A DNA stretch of 64,000 nt from Opitutaceae bacterium EW11 (GTDB taxonomy: Bacteria > Verrucomicrobiota > Verrucomicrobiia > Opitutales > Opitutaceae): positions 1-64,000 of the forward strand of contig QAYY01000003.1 in the NCBI GenBank assembly GCA_003054665.1, written 5' to 3'. The translations under genes were made by a program, and so were the position numbers. Position 1 is the first letter of the stretch. Every line of letters begins with the position of its first letter. Below are positions 8,029 to 15,771 of the stretch, in pieces. Below the pieces are notes generated by a model. The model was given only the letters and a program-made list of their open reading frames with translations, did no database searches and was not told where the DNA came from.

Positions 8029-10233
8029 TCAGTTTGCGCCGGCGTCATAGAACGACGGGGCGGCCGAGCGGATGATGCTGGCGAGGTCGATCAAGTCGGT
8101 CACCCGCTGCTGGATCACCGCGGACCCAAGGATGCCGTCGCGAGCGATGGTGCGCTGCATGGCGAGCGGTGTCTCCACGATGTCCGTGATATTGGATACA
8201 ACCAGGCCGACGCTCCGGCCGTTTTCGGAATGAACGACCACCTGGAGCACTTCGGGATTCTCGTCCGGCACGTCCGAGGCGCCGACATGGTGCGCCACTC
8301 GAATCAGAGGCATGATCTGGCCGCGATACTGCACGACCTCCTGGCCGCCACTGTGCTCGATCGTCGCGGTGGGGAGTTCTTCGAGGCGGGCCACGTCCGA
8401 GAGGGGGATAGCGAGGTTCCGATTCGGGCCCGACTTGAACAGGAGAAGAGTCCGCCGTTCGTCGCGAGCGGCGGTGTCGTGCGTTTCCGCCGCGACGCCG
8501 TGTTCGCGTGTTTCCGAAACGACGCGCGCCTGTTGAGCCAAACCGACGACGTCAAGAATCAGGGCGACGCGTCCGTCTCCCATGATCGTGGCGCCGGCGA
8601 AGCACGACAGGCTCTTGAGCTGTTTGCCCAAAGGCTTCACGACGATCTCCTCGGCGTCGTGGATGGCGTCGACGAGAAGTCCGAATTGCCGGCCGTCCGC
8701 CTGGAGGACGACGATGTTGACGGCGTCGGACGCTCCCGAGGATTTCAGATGGAGATGCTCGTTGAGGCTCACAAGCGGGAGGAGCTGTCCGCGCAGCCGG
8801 TAGACGGGGGCGCTGTAGAGCGTTTCGATTTTGCGGAGCGCCTCGTCGCCATCGAGGCGCACGAGTTCGAGAAGGTTCACCTGCGGGATGGCGAAACGTT
8901 CGCCTCCGCTGTTGACGATGAGTGCGGGGATGATCGCCAGGGTGAGGGGAATCTTGATCTTCAGCGTCACTCCCACGCCCTGCGTGCTCTGCAGGTCGAC
9001 GGAGCCGCCGATCTTTTCGATGTTGGTCCGGACGACGTCCATGCCGACTCCGCGGCCCGAAAGATTCGTGACTTTCTCGGCGGTGGAGAAACCGGGCAGG
9101 AAAACGAGATTGCAGATTTCGCGTTCCCCCATCCGCGCGGCCTGATCAGGGCTGATCAATCCGCGCTCGAGAGCCTTGGCCCTGACACGGTCCACGCCTA
9201 TGCCGCGTCCGTCGTCGATGATCTCGATGTTGACCTGGCCTCCCTCGTGGAAAGCCCGGAGCGTCAGCCGTCCCTCTTCGGGCTTCCCGGCGGCGACGCG
9301 TTCCGCGGGCAGCTCCTGGCCATGGTCGACCGCGTTGCGGATGATGTGGGTGAGCGGGTCCTTGATCGCCTCGATGATCGTGCGGTCGAGCTCCGTCTCC
9401 TGGCCTTCCATCACGAGCGTGACCTTCTTGTGGAGGTCCTTGGCGAGATCGCGCACGATCCGGGGAAACTTCGCCCAGACGTTTCCGATGGGCTGCATCC
9501 GGGTCTTCATCACGCTGCCCTGCAGCTCGGTGGTGATCAGGTTGAGCCGCTGCGAGGCGGCGGCGAGGGCGGCCGAATCGGGATGGCCGACGTTCTGGAG
9601 AATCTGGTTTCTCGCCAGGACCAGTTCGCCGACGAGATTCATCAGCCGGTCGAGCTGGCCGACGTCGACGCGTATGGCGGTATCGGATACCGCTGACGAG
9701 ACGCTTTTCGCGGCCGGGGCCGGCGGCGTTTCGGTGGCCGTCGGTTTGGGGGCCGGCTCGGCCGCGGGCGGCGGCGGAGGAGGGGAATCGTCGAAGAGGC
9801 CGAACGCGGCGGAGTCCGTCTCCGCGGCGGGAGCGGCCGGTTGCTGTGTCTGCAGCTCCGTCAGGCGAGCGATCAACGCGCTCTGGTCGCCTTCGCCGTC
9901 GGTGCCGTGCAGCTCGAGATGGCGGAGCATTCCGCGGAGCGCGTCGGAAAGGCTGAGAAGGGCGGAGATGAGCTCGGTGCCCGGTTGGATTTTCCCGTCG
10001 CGCAAGAGCGCCAGGAGGCTCTCGCCCGCGTGGGTGGTCGCTTCAATTCGCGCCAGACCGAGGCAGCCGGCCGAACCTTTGATCGTATGTACGACGCGAA
10101 AGATGACGTTGAGGGTCTCTTTGTCGGCCGTGCCGTTTTCCAAACTGAGGAGCTGGCGGTCGAAGCTGTCGAGCCCCTCGAAGCTCTCGATCAGCAAGTC
10201 GTTAATCAACTGACGCTGGAGGTCGTCGGACAT
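8029..10233 (-). CDS. cheA: Chemotaxis histidine kinase CheA with two CheW-like domains
   Basis: This 734-residue kinase has an Hpt domain with phospho-acceptor His49 (VVHTIKGSAG) and a proline-rich linker (about 130-178, with six consecutive prolines) where many CheAs have the CheY-binding P2 domain. A dimerisation helix pair follows (about 190-245), then the ATPase domain with N box HIIRNAVDHG (296-305), G1 DDGRGI (340-345) and G2 GRGVGMDVV (393-401). Two CheW-like regulatory domains complete it, about 435-570 and 593-725. The second one is extra compared with E. coli CheA. It phosphorylates CheY and CheB; cheY lies 24 bp upstream and cheW directly downstream. Confidence 0.95.
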   Translation of the reverse strand: MSDDLQRQLINDLLIESFEGLDSFDRQLLSLENGTADKETLNVIFRVVHTIKGSAGCLGLARIEATTHAGESLLALLRDGKIQPGTELISALLSLSDALRGMLRHLELHGTDGEGDQSALIARLTELQTQQPAAPAAETDSAAFGLFDDSPPPPPPAAEPAPKPTATETPPAPAAKSVSSAVSDTAIRVDVGQLDRLMNLVGELVLARNQILQNVGHPDSAALAAASQRLNLITTELQGSVMKTRMQPIGNVWAKFPRIVRDLAKDLHKKVTLVMEGQETELDRTIIEAIKDPLTHIIRNAVDHGQELPAERVAAGKPEEGRLTLRAFHEGGQVNIEIIDDGRGIGVDRVRAKALERGLISPDQAARMGEREICNLVFLPGFSTAEKVTNLSGRGVGMDVVRTNIEKIGGSVDLQSTQGVGVTLKIKIPLTLAIIPALIVNSGGERFAIPQVNLLELVRLDGDEALRKIETLYSAPVYRLRGQLLPLVSLNEHLHLKSSGASDAVNIVVLQADGRQFGLLVDAIHDAEEIVVKPLGKQLKSLSCFAGATIMGDGRVALILDVVGLAQQARVVSETREHGVAAETHDTAARDERRTLLLFKSGPNRNLAIPLSDVARLEELPTATIEHSGGQEVVQYRGQIMPLIRVAHHVGASDVPDENPEVLQVVVHSENGRSVGLVVSNITDIVETPLAMQRTIARDGILGSAVIQQRVTDLIDLASIIRSAAPSFYDAGAN

Positions 10234-10257
10234 AATCGAGCGAGAAAAATCTCCGTC

Positions 10258-10626
10258 TCAGCTGGGCAGAAGCTTCGCGACGATCGCGAGGAGCTGGTTC
10301 GGACTGAACGGCTTGACCAGCCATCCGGTGGCTCCCGCCATTTTCCCCCGGAACTTGATCGTCGGATCGGACTCGGTCGTGAGCAGGAGGATGGGGACGG
10401 TTTGGTACTGCGGCAGCTGGCGTGTCTGTTTTGTCAGTTCCAGACCGTCCATGCGCGGCATGTTCAAGTCGGTGATGATCAGGTCGACGGCTCGGGCCTT
10501 CAGGAGGTCGAGAGCGGCGGCTCCATCGGGAGCCTCGATCACCTCGTGGCCGGTGCCGCGAAGCGTTACGGAGACCAGCCGACGAATCAGGCCGGCGTCG
10601 TCAACGGTGAGGATGAGCTTTCCCAT
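10258..10626 (-). CDS. cheY: CheY-like single-domain response regulator
   Basis: The ATG at 10626 (MGKLILTVDDAGLIRRLV) gives a 122-residue stand-alone receiver domain, the usual CheY size; upstream in-frame extension has no family similarity. Acidic Asp9-Asp10, phospho-acceptor Asp53 (IITDLNMPRMDG), Thr83/84 and Lys105 (WLVKPF) are all in place. It is the first gene of the chemotaxis operon, 24 bp before cheA, and should be phosphorylated by CheA to control the motor. No flagellar or pilus genes lie in the window, so the output organ is unknown. Confidence 0.93.
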   Translation of the reverse strand: MGKLILTVDDAGLIRRLVSVTLRGTGHEVIEAPDGAAALDLLKARAVDLIITDLNMPRMDGLELTKQTRQLPQYQTVPILLLTTESDPTIKFRGKMAGATGWLVKPFSPNQLLAIVAKLLPS

Positions 10627-10870
10627 AGGGTAGTCGGGACAGGCCGCTGGGGGTTGGCGTCTCTCCGCGTGCGCGGCGTGGAGGGGGAGAGCCGGGAGTG
10701 AAAGCGATTGCTGGCGTGCTGAATTGCGGCGCGAAGAGGGCGGGGCGACGACTGACTTCCGAATCGGGGCGCAAGGTGTTTCTGACGAATTGACGCGATG
10801 GATCGTCACAAAATCTCGACAACCTGAGCGCTGTTTTCACCACGACAAAATGTGCGCAGCGATTTACAAA

Positions 10871-10916
10871 AACCCCTTAGGTGGATCACGAGTGCAGTCT
10901 CCGAGGAACCCCTTAG
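10871..10916. repeat. Pair of direct repeats AACCCCTTAG
   Basis: AACCCCTTAG occurs at 10871-10880 and again at 10907-10916, 36 bp apart, in the region where the che promoter is expected. The function is unknown; a regulator site is possible. Confidence 0.4.
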
Positions 10917-11019
10917 CCGCCCGCTTCGAGAACGGCGCGAGAGGCCGCGGGAGACACGCGGATCGGAACTTGTGTTTGTTGCCCAGCGCCAGCCGGATGG
11001 GCGCGGCGCCGTGTTCTGT

Positions 11020-11037
11020 GTATCAGAAATCGGATAC
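11020..11037. promoter_or_regulatory. Inverted repeat GTATC-N8-GATAC upstream of the HxlR gene
   Basis: GTATCAGAAATCGGATAC is symmetrical at 7 of 9 positions with perfect 5-bp arms. It lies about 190 bp before the HxlR start. HxlR/DUF24 regulators bind short inverted repeats near their own and oxidoreductase genes, so this is a candidate operator; the distance is larger than usual, which lowers confidence. Confidence 0.35.
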
Positions 11038-11215
11038 GCGACGCCCGGTCTGCGCGGCTGGCAGAGGAAAGCAACCGGCCGGAAAAACCGCCGCCCGCCG
11101 ACACGCGGGCAGGTTGGGAGTTTTTCGTATCGGCGGTGCCGGCGTGTTGTCGGCAGGACACTGCGTGCTCCGCGTTTTACGATTGAGTCGCGGTTGCCGA
11201 CGGCACGACCCCGCA

Positions 11216-11221
11216 TAGCGT
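11216..11221 (+). promoter_or_regulatory. Candidate -10 box 7 bp before the HxlR start (leaderless)
   Basis: TAGCGT is followed by GCGCGGC and then the ATG at 11229. The same arrangement, TAGAAT-GCGCGGC-ATG, precedes the azoreductase gene at 11666. A TANNNT box this close to the start codon is the hallmark of leaderless transcripts; no Shine-Dalgarno sequence is present in either case. Confidence 0.45.
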
Positions 11222-11228
11222 GCGCGGC

Positions 11229-11621
11229 ATGAAACGGCTCACGGACTACGAACAGAAACACGATCCGCTTCACCAACGGTGCCCGGTCCGGGCGGCGCTC
11301 GACGTGATTCGCGGTCGGTGGAAGCCGTCCATTCTTTACGAACTGAGCGCCGGGCCGAAGCGCTTTGGCGATCTCAAGGACGCGCTGCCGGGTGCAACCG
11401 CCCAAGCCCTGACCGTGCAGCTGCGCCAACTCGAGGCCGATGGCGTGGTGCACCGGACCGTGTTTCCGGAGATTCCCCTACGGGTGGAGTACGCCCTTTC
11501 CGAATCCGGAGCCGAGCTGTCCGAAGTGATGAACCAGCTCGAGCTCTGGGGAACGGGCTATCTTCGTCGCCGGGGATTGATCCGTGAGCGGCGAGCGGGC
11601 GCGGTGGTCACTTTTTCGTGA
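11229..11621 (+). CDS. HxlR-family (DUF24) transcriptional regulator
   Basis: A 130-residue winged helix-turn-helix protein with the family signature CPVRAALDVIRGRWKPSILYEL and GPKRFGDLKDALPGATAQALTVQLRQLEADGVVHR. The single Cys within HQRCPVRAAL (Cys17) corresponds to the conserved redox-sensing Cys of YodB and HypR-type members. These regulators typically control flavin reductases in response to quinones or electrophiles, and an FMN azoreductase follows 57 bp downstream. The ATG at 11229 was chosen over the GTG at 11220 because MKRLTDYEQ fits the family start. Confidence 0.92.
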   Translation: MKRLTDYEQKHDPLHQRCPVRAALDVIRGRWKPSILYELSAGPKRFGDLKDALPGATAQALTVQLRQLEADGVVHRTVFPEIPLRVEYALSESGAELSEVMNQLELWGTGYLRRRGLIRERRAGAVVTFS

Positions 11622-11665
11622 CCAGCTCACAACCTTGGGATGAAGCAGCAGGCGTTCGGCGCGGC

Positions 11666-11671
11666 TAGAAT
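11666..11671 (+). promoter_or_regulatory. Candidate -10 box 7 bp before the azoreductase start
   Basis: TAGAAT then GCGCGGC then the ATG at 11679. Together with the ATG and next codon, 14 consecutive bases (TGCGCGGCATGAAA) are identical to the HxlR gene start, and the match extends to 17 of 19. This points to a matched pair of leaderless promoters. Confidence 0.5.
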
Positions 11672-11678
11672 GCGCGGC

Positions 11679-12335
11679 ATGAAAACTCTGCTCGTCGTCC
11701 ATTCCAGTGGCCGCGCCACCCGATCGATCACCCGCAAACTCGCGCTGCGGTTCGCCGCGCGCTGGCAAGCTCGGGAGGGCTTCCGCGTTCTCGAACGCGA
11801 CCTCACGTCCGAACCCCCGCCCGTCGTGAACGAGGCATGGATCGCCGCCGCGTTTCGCGACCCGGAGAAGCGCACCGATGCCGACGGGCTGGTGCTGCAA
11901 CGAAGCGAGAACCTGATCCGCGAACTCGAGTCGGCCGACGCCGTGGTGATCGGTGTGCCGTTGTACAATTTCGGCATGCCCGCGCAGCTGAAGGCCTACA
12001 TCGACCAGATCGTCCGGGTCGGACGAACCTTCGCCCTCGATCCGTCGGCCCCCATTCCCTACTGGGGACTGCTCCCTCCCAAACCTGTCGTGGTGGTGAC
12101 CTCCGCGGGCGACGGCGAACTGCAGAAAGGCGGCGCACTGGAGCATCTCAATTTCCTGGAGCCGCACCTGACGCACGTCCTGGGGTTCATCGGTCTGGGT
12201 GAGCCTACCTGGGTGCGCGTCGGGTATGAGGAATTTGGCGACGATCGCCTGAAACGCGCCCTCTCCGCCGCAGAAGCGGCCGTCGACCGATTGGCCGACG
12301 AATTGAGCGAAGCGACTAGCCTGAAGACCGCCTAG
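11679..12335 (+). CDS. azoR: FMN-dependent NADH-azoreductase (flavodoxin-like quinone reductase)
   Basis: The 218-residue product has the flavodoxin-like fold of the AzoR family: N-terminal phosphate-binding loop VVHSSGRATRSITRKLA, the FMN-binding segment VIGVPLYNFGMPAQLKAYIDQIVRVGRTF, and VVVVTSAGDGEL. Members reduce quinones and azo compounds with NAD(P)H by two electrons and so protect against electrophiles. It follows the HxlR regulator, a common sensor/detoxification pair. The ATG at 11679 gives MKTLLVVHSS; an upstream in-frame ATG at 11640 would add 13 residues not expected in the family. Confidence 0.9.
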   Translation: MKTLLVVHSSGRATRSITRKLALRFAARWQAREGFRVLERDLTSEPPPVVNEAWIAAAFRDPEKRTDADGLVLQRSENLIRELESADAVVIGVPLYNFGMPAQLKAYIDQIVRVGRTFALDPSAPIPYWGLLPPKPVVVVTSAGDGELQKGGALEHLNFLEPHLTHVLGFIGLGEPTWVRVGYEEFGDDRLKRALSAAEAAVDRLADELSEATSLKTA

Positions 12336-12413
12336 GGGCAGGAACTCGGGATCTCCGGAGCGCCCCGGCGAACGAACCCGCCGCGGCGCGGCCAAGAAAT
12401 CAGGGGAATGCAA

Positions 12414-12429
12414 CTGACAGAAATGTAAG
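12414..12429 (+). promoter_or_regulatory. 16-bp shared upstream element, copy 1
   Basis: CTGACAGAAATGTAAG lies 47 bp before the symporter start and recurs exactly at 14282-14297 before the disaccharide-phosphate synthase gene. It has imperfect dyad symmetry (TGACA-N4-TGTAA). An identical 16-mer in two neighbouring promoter regions suggests a common regulator; which one is unknown. Confidence 0.6.
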
Positions 12430-12476
12430 GCGGCGGGTCTTGTCGCTCGACTGGACGCTTCGGACATGCTCGGGCC

Positions 12477-14177
12477 GTGCAACCCGTCGACTACTGGATC
12501 GTAGGCCTGTATCTCGTCGTGCTCGCGGTGATCGGAATCGTGCTGGCGCGGAAAGCATCGCAGAGCAGCGAACATTACTTTCTCGGTGGTCGCGCGCTTC
12601 CCTGGTGGGCGTTGGGGGCGTCGGGAATGGCCAGCAACCTCGACGTCGCCGGGACGATGACGCTGGTGGCCCTGATCTATCTGTACGGGCTCCACGGTTT
12701 CTTCATCGAACTGCGCGGAGGAGTCGTCCTTCCGATCGCGGTCTTCCTCGCCTTCATGGGCAAATGGCACCGCAGAAGTGCGGTCATGACGACGGCCGAG
12801 TGGATGCTGCTGCGGTTCGGCGACGGACTGCAGGGCAAGGCGGCCCGGTTCACCGCGGCGCTGACCTATCTGGCGATCACCGTGGCGATGACGGTCTATT
12901 TCTTCACCGCGGGAGGACGTTTCCTGGCCGAGTTTCTGCCCTTTACTCCGTTCCAATGCACCGTGGGCATCGCGCTCGTGGCCTTTGGCTACACCCTGAT
13001 CGGCGGACTCTACGGAGTCGTTTGGACCGACGTTTTTCAGGCGGGCATCATCGGCGGCGCAGCCGTCTATGTGGCGGTGATCGCAGCCCGGCAGATAACG
13101 CCGGAACTGCTGGCTGCCTGGCCGGGAAACCGGCTGAACGACTTCGTCCCGCATTGGCACGTCGACGGCCTCGGTGCGTATTCAAACTTCGGATGGTTCC
13201 TCTGCGTTTGGGCCCTGAAGGGAATCACCGAAGGACTGGGAGGAAGCGCCGGTTCGGCCTATATGGCGCAGCGTTACTACGCGGCGCGTTCCGATGCCGA
13301 GTGCCAGAAGCTCGGCATGCTTTGGACGGTACTTTTCGCCGTGCGGTGGCCGCTGGTGCTCGGGTTTGCGATCCTGGCGGTGAAGCTCGGAATCGACGCC
13401 TCCGACGCCGCGACGATCGAAAGCATCGTGCCGACGGTTCTGAACTCGGCCTTCTTCCCGCCGGGAGTGCGCGGACTGATGATCGCAGCCCTGCTGGCGG
13501 CGGCGATGTCGACCTTCGATAGCACGATCAACGCGGGCGCATCCTATCTGGTGCAGGACATCTACGGTCCGCTCCGGCCGCGGGCGACTCAGCGCGAGGT
13601 GATCTGGGCCGGATATCTCGGATCGGCCGCGATCGTGGCCCTGGGACTCACCATCGCCGTGGTGGCGAACACGTCGCTTTTGAGCGTCTGGGTGAACATC
13701 GTGATGCTGCTTTTCCCGGCGTTTCTGGTGCCGTTTGCATTGCGCTGGTATTGGGCCCGGTTCAACGGCGCGGGTTTTGCGGTCGGGATCGCGGCAGGTT
13801 TTCTCGCGGCCTGGCTCTCGCGCTGGTTTCCCACCGTGGCTGCGAACGAGGCGCTGCAGTTTGTCTTTGTCGCGGGGAGTTCGCTGGCTGCCTCGCTCGC
13901 AGCCACATTTGCCGCCGATCCCGTGCCCGAGTCGGTGCTGCGCAACTTCCACGCGCGAGTCCGGCCCTTCGGTTGGTGGCCGCGCGCGTGGCGGGCGGGC
14001 AGCGAAGACGAACACCGCTGCGATGGCTGGCGCGTCGCGGCCGCGCTGATTTGGCAACTGCTGACGTTCCTGATTCCGATGGGAGCGGTCCTGGGGAGAT
14101 GGCCCGAGGTGCTGGTAATGGGGGTGGTGTGGATCGCGCTGTTCACGCACCTGGTCAGGTCTCTTCCGCGCAGCTGA
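12477..14177 (+). CDS. Sodium:solute symporter (SSS family)
   Basis: A 566-residue inner-membrane protein with about 14 hydrophobic helices. It starts at a GTG (12477) with a first helix (DYWIVGLYLVVLAVIGIVLA), then YFLGGRALPWWALGASGMASNLDVAG, which is the SSS signature around the sodium site, and YTLIGGLYGVVWTDVFQ. Family members import sugars, proline, betaine, carboxylates or sialic acid with Na+; the substrate cannot be read from sequence. The shared 16-bp upstream element links it to the osmolyte-type synthase downstream, so a sugar or compatible solute is plausible. The C-terminal part is long and hydrophobic. Confidence 0.88.
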   Translation: MQPVDYWIVGLYLVVLAVIGIVLARKASQSSEHYFLGGRALPWWALGASGMASNLDVAGTMTLVALIYLYGLHGFFIELRGGVVLPIAVFLAFMGKWHRRSAVMTTAEWMLLRFGDGLQGKAARFTAALTYLAITVAMTVYFFTAGGRFLAEFLPFTPFQCTVGIALVAFGYTLIGGLYGVVWTDVFQAGIIGGAAVYVAVIAARQITPELLAAWPGNRLNDFVPHWHVDGLGAYSNFGWFLCVWALKGITEGLGGSAGSAYMAQRYYAARSDAECQKLGMLWTVLFAVRWPLVLGFAILAVKLGIDASDAATIESIVPTVLNSAFFPPGVRGLMIAALLAAAMSTFDSTINAGASYLVQDIYGPLRPRATQREVIWAGYLGSAAIVALGLTIAVVANTSLLSVWVNIVMLLFPAFLVPFALRWYWARFNGAGFAVGIAAGFLAAWLSRWFPTVAANEALQFVFVAGSSLAASLAATFAADPVPESVLRNFHARVRPFGWWPRAWRAGSEDEHRCDGWRVAAALIWQLLTFLIPMGAVLGRWPEVLVMGVVWIALFTHLVRSLPRS

Positions 14178-14281
14178 CCGGGGCGGCGCCGCTCGCGCGG
14201 AGATGAACGTCGCGTTACGGCGGCGAAGCTCCCGGGCTTCAATTGGAGTTCGCAATCGGAGCCGCAACGCGCCGTCGCAGT

Positions 14282-14297
14282 CTGACAGAAATGTAAG
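14282..14297 (+). promoter_or_regulatory. 16-bp shared upstream element, copy 2
   Basis: Exact copy of CTGACAGAAATGTAAG found at 12414, here 96 bp before the start of the glycosyltransferase gene. A CGGGTC follows a few bases later in both copies, at slightly different spacing. Confidence 0.6.
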
Positions 14298-14393
14298 CCA
14301 AAACGGGTCGAGGAAAACGGTTCCGGGGACGATACTGAGCGGGTCGAGGCGCCACCCTGTCGGCGGCGTCGTGAACACCCAATCATCAACCGA

Positions 14394-15746
14394 ATGTCCA
14401 TGCCCGAATCCCACCCAATTCTCCCGAGTGAACTCCCGCGTATCGCCCTGATTTCGACCCATGGCTACGTCGCGGCAGTCCCGCCACTCGGAGCCGCGGA
14501 TACCGGCGGCCAGGTGGTGTACGTGCTGGAGCTGGCAAAGAAGTTCGCGCAACTCGGGTATCTCGTCGACATCTGGACGCGCCGCTTTGCGGACCAGCCG
14601 GAGATCGACGAAGTCAACGAGCGCGTGCAGGTGATCCGCGTGCCCTGCGGGGGAGACGCCTTCATTCGCAAGGAAGACCTTTGGGAGTTTCTCCCCGAAT
14701 GGTGTGAAAACGCCCTCAAGTTCATCCATCAGCGCGGTTACGTCTATCGCTTCATCAACAGCCACTATTGGGACGCCGGCATGGCGGGTCAGTGTCTCGG
14801 CGCTGCGCTCGACGTGCCACATATCCACACCCCGCATTCGCTCGGCATCTGGAAAAAGCGGCAGATGGAAAAAGACTACCCGCAGAACAAGGCCAGCTTC
14901 GAGGCGCAGTACAATTTCACGCGGAGGATCCTGGAGGAGCGACGACTCTACGGAGACTGCGATCTCGTGATTGCGACCACGCCGCCGCAGTACGACATGC
15001 TTCTCGATGCGTACGACGTGCCGTCGGACAAGATCCGCATGGTGCCGCCCGGCTACGACGACACGCGCTTCTTTCCGGTGAGCGCACCGACGCGCGAAAC
15101 GCTTCGCCGCCGGCTCGGTTTCGAGGGGAACGTCATTCTCGCCCTCGGACGGCTCGCTCGGAACAAAGGGTACGATCTGCTCATCGAGGCCTTTCCGCTC
15201 GTGGCGAAACGGCACCCGAACGCCGTGCTCCACCTCGCTGTCGGCGGCGAGGAGACGAACGCCCGAGAGCGGACGATCCTCGGGGAGCTTCGAGCCCTGG
15301 CGACCCGCACCGGCTTCGCGGATCGCATCCGTTTCGGCTCCTTCATCCCCGACGCCGAGTTGCCCGACTATTACCGCGCGGCCGATCTGTTCGTGCTCTG
15401 CAGCCGGTACGAACCGTTCGGGATGACGGCGATCGAGGCGATGGCCTCCGGCACCCCGACGGTCGTCACCGTGCATGGCGGTCTGCATCGCGCGCTGTCT
15501 TTCGGTCGTCATGCGCTCTTCGCCGATCCGTTCGATCGCGAGGATCTAGGCATCACAATGGCGAAGGTTTTCCGTCACCCTCGGCTAAAGAACCGACTCT
15601 CCCGGATGGGCGCTCACAAGGCTCGATCGCTTTTCACCTGGAGCGGCATCGCCCAGCAGCTGCTCGCCGTGGTCAACGATCCGCGGGAGCTGGCCCTCGC
15701 CCAAGACGATGTCGAATGGGACGAGCCCTGGAACGACGGAGACTGA
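14394..15746 (+). CDS. GT4 mannosylfructose-phosphate or sucrose-phosphate synthase
   Basis: A 450-residue GT-B glycosyltransferase. The N-terminal half has ISTHGYVAAVPPLGAADTGG and HIHTPHSLGIWKKRQM; the C-terminal half has ALGRLARNKGYDLLIEAF and the donor-binding EX7E region RYEPFGMTAIEAMASGTPTV. DTGGQVVYVLELAKK is shared with sucrose-phosphate synthases. The STHGYVAA-PPLGA start and the HSLGIWKKRQM motif resemble, as I recall, the Agrobacterium mannosylfructose-phosphate synthase, which joins GDP-mannose to fructose 6-phosphate. The next gene is the matching sugar-phosphate phosphatase, so the product is a non-reducing disaccharide, likely an osmolyte. Start at the first ATG (MSMPESH); the second at 14400 is possible. 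Confidence 0.85.
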   Translation: MSMPESHPILPSELPRIALISTHGYVAAVPPLGAADTGGQVVYVLELAKKFAQLGYLVDIWTRRFADQPEIDEVNERVQVIRVPCGGDAFIRKEDLWEFLPEWCENALKFIHQRGYVYRFINSHYWDAGMAGQCLGAALDVPHIHTPHSLGIWKKRQMEKDYPQNKASFEAQYNFTRRILEERRLYGDCDLVIATTPPQYDMLLDAYDVPSDKIRMVPPGYDDTRFFPVSAPTRETLRRRLGFEGNVILALGRLARNKGYDLLIEAFPLVAKRHPNAVLHLAVGGEETNARERTILGELRALATRTGFADRIRFGSFIPDAELPDYYRAADLFVLCSRYEPFGMTAIEAMASGTPTVVTVHGGLHRALSFGRHALFADPFDREDLGITMAKVFRHPRLKNRLSRMGAHKARSLFTWSGIAQQLLAVVNDPRELALAQDDVEWDEPWNDGD

Positions 15747-15771
15747 GAACTTTTTTCGAGGAAGTGTTGCC

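Larger units (their letters stand above)
10627..11215. other. Intergenic region between the che operon and the HxlR gene
   Basis: About 590 bp with no convincing gene. It should hold the che operon promoter on the minus strand and the regulator region of the HxlR gene on the plus strand. Open frames here have no recognisable domain. Two 10-bp direct repeats (10871 and 10907) and an inverted repeat (11020-11037) are listed separately. No clear sigma-28 or sigma-54 chemotaxis promoter was found by eye. Confidence 0.6.

Noticed and set aside
10724-11218. A 164-codon plus-strand frame in the che/HxlR gap
   Set aside because: Composition is Arg/Gly/Ala-rich without hydrophobic pattern, no domain or ribosome site, and it ends in the probable HxlR promoter.
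12414-12429. Reading the 16-bp element as a Pho box
   Set aside because: The reverse strand gives CTTACAT and CTGTCAG, but they start 9 bp apart rather than 11 and no phosphate genes are nearby.
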